Positions 7,460 to 10,258 of a stretch of 10,258 nucleotides of DNA are shown here, piece by piece. A model generated the notes under the pieces. That model was not told the DNA's origin, did no database searches, and saw only the letters and a list, made by a program, of their open reading frames with translations. The translations under genes and the position numbers were made by a program. The DNA comes from Candidatus Poribacteria bacterium (lineage in GTDB: Bacteria > Poribacteria > WGA-4E > WGA-3G), in assembly GCA_028824575.1 (NCBI GenBank), contig JAPPDN010000933.1, positions 1 to 10,258 of the forward strand. The letters run 5' to 3'. The stretch's first letter is position 1, and each line of letters starts with the position of its first letter.

Positions 7460-7464
7460 CCTCC
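7460..7464 (-). promoter_or_regulatory. Ribosome binding site fixing the AAA+ ATPase start
   Basis: On the - strand GGAGG sits four bases before the ATG at 7455. It decides for that start and gives 636 residues; a longer reading from the TTG at 7539 would add 28 residues (including SCCYQSD) that look non-coding. Confidence 0.75.
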
Positions 7465-7525
7465 GCGATTGCGTGTGAAATTACTGTCGCTTTGATAGCA
7501 GCAAGAAGTAGCCCCAGCCGGGCGA

Positions 7526-7559
7526 TGTATGTATAGCAATAGTGTTCACAAAACATACA
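7526..7559. repeat. Inverted repeat in the gap before the ATPase gene
   Basis: TGTATGT (7526-7532) and ACATACA (7553-7559) are perfect 7-bp inverted arms 20 bp apart, in the 115-bp gap between the lipoprotein stop and the ATPase start. They could be a regulatory site or a weak stem. A TATACA with an upstream TG (a possible extended -10) lies within the repeat on the - strand, but without a good -35. The site is short enough to be chance. Confidence 0.25.
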
Positions 7560-7570
7560 ATGGCTAATAT

Positions 7571-8359
7571 CTATTGATTGTCTTCTATCAGGGATGATTT
7601 TGGTGGTGGCAATACACCGATCCAATGTCCATCGACTCTATCATCTTCAATAAAATCTACTTTCGACCACCAAGAATTCGCGCCTGTTCTATGATGCCCT
7701 CGGTCGAAGTTAATCCCGATATCAATCGGTTCAGCCGTCTCAGGATAATTCAGCATCTCCCATGGGATTTCCATCTCTACAATCCATCCGTCATCAACGA
7801 TGCTCGCAGCGGCTTTCCACATTTCCGCTATTTCAGCCGGATCCCTAAATGGTGGCGGATGACTCACAAACTTGCTACCGAGAGGGTTCGCCATAAAAAA
7901 GGTGCGGTCTCTGAATTGATGTGTGTGAAGAGGATCAATCGTAAAGGAAATCCAATCTTCACCGAAGGGCCGGATCTGGTCCTCTACTTGGCGCGCTACG
8001 ATTCCATCGGGTTCGCAATCGAAAAAATAGCCAGCGACATAAATAGCTTCATCCGTATAAACCATCATGATAGTAGATTGATCTTCAGCAGGAGCACCAC
8101 CAGCATTTCTATCGGTGAAGTCTGTGCCTTGCGGGGCATTTTGCCAAGCGGTATCGTTGAGCTTGCCGTCAATTATTGGCGGTCTGTCTATCTTTACCGC
8201 GGGGAGTTCTTTGGCGTTTCGCTGTTTCATAGCACGGGCGGCATCATCAAGAGCGTCAAAAAGATTATTGGGTTCTTTTAACCTTTGCAGTAACAAAACT
8301 TCACACCCGCTGGTAAATAATAAAATGAAGATGGCGTTCAAAAAAGTTGCTGTTTTCAT
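7571..8359 (-). CDS. Putative lipoprotein with CBM9-like carbohydrate-binding domain
   Basis: Predicted exported, lipid-anchored protein of 262 residues. The N-terminus is a short hydrophobic signal (about 4-16) ending in TSGC, with Cys19 as the likely lipidated residue; Thr at -3 is not a classic lipobox residue. After a linker comes a CBM9-like beta-sandwich domain (about 53-245) with characteristic pieces: IDGKLNDTAWQNA (63-75), VYTDEAIYVAGYFFD (100-114), DWISFTIDP (135-143), GWIVEMEIPWEML (181-193) and GINFDRGHHRTG (205-216). These resemble the domain that in many large outer-membrane proteins precedes a DUF5916 beta-barrel; here the protein ends right after the domain. A role in holding glycans at the cell surface or in the periplasm is inferred from the family. 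No Shine-Dalgarno sequence is seen before the ATG, and a promoter with a long leader lies upstream. Confidence 0.85.
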   Translation of the reverse strand: MKTATFLNAIFILLFTSGCEVLLLQRLKEPNNLFDALDDAARAMKQRNAKELPAVKIDRPPIIDGKLNDTAWQNAPQGTDFTDRNAGGAPAEDQSTIMMVYTDEAIYVAGYFFDCEPDGIVARQVEDQIRPFGEDWISFTIDPLHTHQFRDRTFFMANPLGSKFVSHPPPFRDPAEIAEMWKAAASIVDDGWIVEMEIPWEMLNYPETAEPIDIGINFDRGHHRTGANSWWSKVDFIEDDRVDGHWIGVLPPPKSSLIEDNQ

Positions 8360-8484
8360 AAAAGAAGTCTTGATTTTAGGGAGAAGTTTGAGTAATTACA
8401 CCAGTAGGCGTGCTATGAGTGGTAGGCGCGCCGCTGTCTGGAGTTACAAGATAAGTTGAGTTAATTGGGTATCAGTTTATCTGG
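8360..8484 (-). other. Long untranslated leader of the lipoprotein gene
   Basis: Together with the promoter and a short spacer, this accounts for the stretch between the lipoprotein gene and the small ORF. It holds no ORF that I would accept and no riboswitch that I recognise. A near-perfect 10-nt direct repeat, GTAGGCGTGC (8404-8413) and GTAGGCGCGC (8422-8431, + strand reading), lies inside it. It lacks a clear ribosome site close to the ATG. Confidence 0.3.
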
Positions 8485-8490
8485 AGAATA

Positions 8491-8519
8491 AGTATATCAC
8501 ATTTTCTGTGTGATAACAA
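8491..8519 (-). promoter_or_regulatory. Sigma70-type promoter with palindromic operator-like spacer, upstream of the lipoprotein gene
   Basis: On the - strand TTGTTA (8519-8514) and TATACT (8496-8491) are separated by exactly 17 nt, giving a good vegetative promoter. The spacer itself (8513-8497) reads TCACACAGAAAATGTGA, an inverted repeat with TCACA/TGTGA arms; the symmetry extends one base or more outward as TATCACA/TGTGATA. A regulator bound there would cover both boxes, so repression is the simplest reading. Predicted transcription starts near 8484, leaving a leader of about 125 nt before the ATG at 8359. Confidence 0.5.
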
Positions 8520-8547
8520 AGATTTCTAAGAAAATCGGCAGAGCCAT

Positions 8548-8712
8548 TCAGCTCGCTGAAGTACCAGCAAACCATTTGGGTAAGAATTTGAAGGTCTTGA
8601 CGAGGTGGAAAGAAAATCTTTCGGGGTCTGTAATGCCTTCTTGAACAACGATGCGTTTCTTGTCCGGATATTCTTCTGTAGAACCCGGTATTTTAATCAC
8701 ATGATGAACCAT
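8548..8712 (-). CDS. Small ORF overlapping the PAP2 gene, unknown function
   Basis: A 54-residue ORF begins at ATG 8712, inside the last codons of the PAP2 gene, and runs on for about 150 bp beyond it. An internal GTG at 8700 would give 50 residues and a 4-nt GTGA start/stop overlap, the usual sign of translational coupling. The product starts MVHHVIKIPGSTEEY, is rich in charged and aromatic residues (KRIVVQEGITDPERF near 19-33), and ends KWFAGTSAS. It has no membrane segment, signal or known motif. Support comes from the overlap, a plausible composition, and the fact that it fills space otherwise empty. Against it: an open frame of this length can arise by chance, and the ribosome site is weak (AGG three bases before the ATG). 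It could be a small partner of the phosphatase or a remnant of a larger gene. Confidence 0.45.
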   Translation of the reverse strand: MVHHVIKIPGSTEEYPDKKRIVVQEGITDPERFSFHLVKTFKFLPKWFAGTSAS

Positions 8713-9233
8713 ATACCTATCCGCGCTGTGACAATGCCAAGAATTGCACCCGCAAAAACATCCGTCGGATAGTGGACACCAAGATACACACGTGCGATAC
8801 CAACTGTGGTCGCCCAGAAAAATATTGGGATGCGTAAAACTGGAAAGAAACTTGCCAAGAGTGTCATCATCAGAAAAGCGGAGGCGGTGTGCCCGGATGG
8901 AAAACTGAATTGATCCGGCGGACGGACTCGAAATTCGACATCCACAATGTGTTTACAGGGGCGATCTCGTTTCATTGACTGTTTAATGAGATGATAGAGG
9001 AGTCTCTCAAGCGGGAAGGCAATCGCCGCTGACAAAAGAAATGGTTTGCTAATGGTGGAATTATATGTTAGATATACGTAGAGTCCTAAAAATGGGTAAA
9101 TCCATCCGTTAGCACTCCACGAGATCAAACGAAATGAACGATTGAGGATAACGCGTTCGTCGCCCCAACTAAAAATGTGCTCGAACAGCAACCTATCCCA
9201 TCGCGTCAGACTGTTTGTAAATTCTCTTAGCAT
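8697..9233 (-). CDS. PAP2-family membrane phosphatase
   Basis: Integral membrane phosphatase of 178 residues in the PAP2 superfamily, which removes phosphate from lipid phosphates or lipid diphosphates such as phosphatidic acid, phosphatidylglycerophosphate or undecaprenyl diphosphate. All three signature motifs are present in order: K-x6-RP as KQSMKRDRP (K84, R91, P92), PSGH (112-115), and R-x5-H-x3-D as RVYLGVHYPTD (R148, H154, D158). The usual Ser before the third-motif Arg is Ala here. Hydrophobic segments lie near 44-56, 64-80, 117-146 and 159-177. Length suits a minimal bacterial PAP2 enzyme. No Shine-Dalgarno sequence precedes the ATG, but a strong promoter lies about 120 nt upstream and a small ORF overlaps the 3' end. 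Which lipid it acts on cannot be decided; a role in envelope lipid-carrier recycling is a reasonable inference. Confidence 0.92.
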   Translation of the reverse strand: MLREFTNSLTRWDRLLFEHIFSWGDERVILNRSFRLISWSANGWIYPFLGLYVYLTYNSTISKPFLLSAAIAFPLERLLYHLIKQSMKRDRPCKHIVDVEFRVRPPDQFSFPSGHTASAFLMMTLLASFFPVLRIPIFFWATTVGIARVYLGVHYPTDVFAGAILGIVTARIGIWFIM

Positions 9234-9356
9234 AGTTTGTAAGGTAAGCAGGCAGAGGTATGAAACCGACCCACTCTATTTCCTTTTGTTCTCTTTGACC
9301 GACTCCGTCCACTGAAAAGCAGGGAGCAGCGAGGGGTTTCCTCTACCAGCAATACA
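9234..9356 (-). other. Untranslated leader of the PAP2 gene
   Basis: About 120 nt between the predicted transcription start and the ATG. I recognise no riboswitch or strong hairpin. Purine-rich patches (AAAGAGAACAAAAGGAAATAG) lie about 40-60 nt before the ATG, too far to serve as its ribosome site. The short ORF crossing it on the same strand has a composition that does not look coding. Confidence 0.3.
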
Positions 9357-9362
9357 GTAGAT

Positions 9363-9391
9363 ATTATACCACACATACAAACAAAGGTCAA
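9363..9391 (-). promoter_or_regulatory. Strong sigma70-type promoter of the PAP2 gene
   Basis: On the - strand TTGACC (9391-9386), a 17-nt spacer and a perfect TATAAT (9368-9363) form the best promoter in the window (11 of 12 consensus bases). Predicted transcription starts near 9356, giving a leader of about 120 nt to the PAP2 ATG. No gene is accepted between this promoter and that ATG. It separates the PAP2 gene from the deacetylase gene upstream. Confidence 0.7.
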
Positions 9392-9494
9392 ATCTTTTTT
9401 GTTTCTATTACGCCTCAGCCTTATATATGATAGCAGCATTTCACCTAACATCTAAAGAAGTGGGAAACCTTCACATCGCGGACATCATAACTTC

Positions 9495-10232
9495 TCACGA
9501 AGCCTTTGGATCCACATAATCAGCGAGATCTCTGAGCGCGATGACGCTGTAATCGTTTTCAGCAAGGTACGCCATATACGCCTCAAATTGTTCCGGTTCT
9601 ATGTGAACCCATGGATGCTCAAGGTCTGGCACCCCGTGGAACGTGAGAATCGCAATATTCCCATCCGTTGCTTGGGCAAGTGCCCATGTGAAATCATCAA
9701 AGTTCCAATGGGGCCCCGCGGCTCCGGTTGTCGGGATTAGGAGCGGATGGTGTTGTGTGGGGTTATAAGCCGGTCCGCGCCCGCCTTCGTTGTCGTAAGG
9801 AAATTCAGGCGCGACACCGCGCCTCGCAAAATCAAAACCGTGTGCCGCAAGCACCTCAACAGCTGCTTCACCGTGGCTATAACCGGGGTAACAGAACGTT
9901 GTGGGTTGGGGAATGCCGTAAGCCTCACATTGCGCATCAATATGTTCAAGATCCGCGCGAAGCTCCGCCGCTGACTGCTGCGTGACGTTTCGATGGTACT
10001 GGGTATGATTGCCGATCTCAAAACCCGCATCGTGTAACCCACGTACCTCTTCCCACGTCATGTAGGCTTCTTTATTCGTCAGGAAGTTCAGCCCTTCGGT
10101 AATGTAGAAGGTCGCTCCAAAGCCATAAGATTTCAGGAGCGGACCGACAAAAGTCGCCTGCGATTTACAGCCGTCATCAAAGGTCAACACGACGAGTTTA
10201 TCAGGGATTGTTTTGCGTGAATTGTTTTTCAT
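9495..10232 (-). CDS. Polysaccharide deacetylase (NodB/CE4-like)
   Basis: Metal-dependent hydrolase of 245 residues with the NodB homology fold, which removes acetyl groups from N-acetylated sugars in chitin-like or peptidoglycan-like polymers. Motif 1 is VLTFDDG with D19 and D20 (15-21). Motif 2 is GNHTQYH, giving the metal ligands H76 and H80. The motif 3 position is FCYPGYSHG (113-121) in place of the classic RxPY. The final catalytic His is H199 in LTFHG (197-201). A middle insertion (about 142-180, rich in G, P and H) precedes the last motif. No signal peptide is present from this ATG, so as written the protein is cytoplasmic. The frame stays open to the window edge, however, and no ribosome site is seen, so the start could lie outside. 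The C-terminal end (ENDYSVIALRDLADYV) is typical of the family. Confidence 0.9.
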   Translation of the reverse strand: MKNNSRKTIPDKLVVLTFDDGCKSQATFVGPLLKSYGFGATFYITEGLNFLTNKEAYMTWEEVRGLHDAGFEIGNHTQYHRNVTQQSAAELRADLEHIDAQCEAYGIPQPTTFCYPGYSHGEAAVEVLAAHGFDFARRGVAPEFPYDNEGGRGPAYNPTQHHPLLIPTTGAAGPHWNFDDFTWALAQATDGNIAILTFHGVPDLEHPWVHIEPEQFEAYMAYLAENDYSVIALRDLADYVDPKAS

Positions 10233-10258
10233 ACTGTTGGAGTTGTGTCTAAAAAATA

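Noticed and set aside
7383..7625. 80-residue - strand ORF spanning the lipoprotein/ATPase gap
   Set aside because: Overlaps both neighbours out of frame, has no ribosome site and looks non-coding, although it holds a hydrophobic patch.
7625..8281. 218-residue + strand ORF
   Set aside because: Antisense of the CBM9-like lipoprotein, whose own reading has a signal peptide and recognisable domain.
9227..9451. 74-residue - strand ORF upstream of the PAP2 gene
   Set aside because: It begins upstream of the strong promoter and crosses it; composition (many Arg, Ser, Cys) and lack of a ribosome site argue against coding.
9434..9494. Possible terminator after the deacetylase gene
   Set aside because: Only a weak GAAG/CTTC pairing is visible around 9458-9475 on the - strand, too little for a terminator call.

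Overview
The window reads like accessory-metabolism DNA from an uncultured, sponge-associated or marine bacterium. The best guess is Candidatus Poribacteria or a relative. This is inferred from the gene mix: sugar ABC permeases, duplicated phytanoyl-CoA dioxygenase-type (PhyH) proteins, a CBM9-like lipoprotein and a NodB-type deacetylase. No rRNA or marker gene is present to prove it.

Layout: the left half (1-5396) is all on the + strand. It holds the 3' part of a MalF/UgpA-type sugar ABC permease, a MalG-type permease with an unusual hydrophobic insertion, a small membrane-anchored coiled-coil protein, and two tandem paralogues that each fuse a PhyH-type Fe(II)/2-oxoglutarate oxygenase domain to C-terminal HEAT-like repeats. 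The right half (5545-10232) is all on the - strand. Read in transcription order it holds a NodB-type deacetylase, a PAP2 phosphatase followed by an overlapping 54-residue ORF, a CBM9-like lipoprotein, and a two-module AAA+ ATPase with altered catalytic motifs. The two halves converge on 5397-5544, which holds a 13-bp-stem hairpin.

How the genes may work together: the permease pair would import a sugar or glycoside, using a binding protein and ATPase that must lie outside the window. The CBM9-like lipoprotein, the NodB protein and the PAP2 phosphatase fit handling of polysaccharide or envelope lipid, but nothing shows that all these genes form one pathway. The PhyH-HEAT pair is the most distinctive part: catalytic residues are kept in both copies, so both are probably active on an unknown substrate.

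Regulation visible by eye: a very good sigma70-type promoter lies about 120 nt upstream of the PAP2 gene. Another lies upstream of the CBM9-like lipoprotein and has an inverted repeat filling its 17-nt spacer, which suggests repressor control. No tRNA, rRNA, CRISPR array, insertion sequence or integrase was seen.
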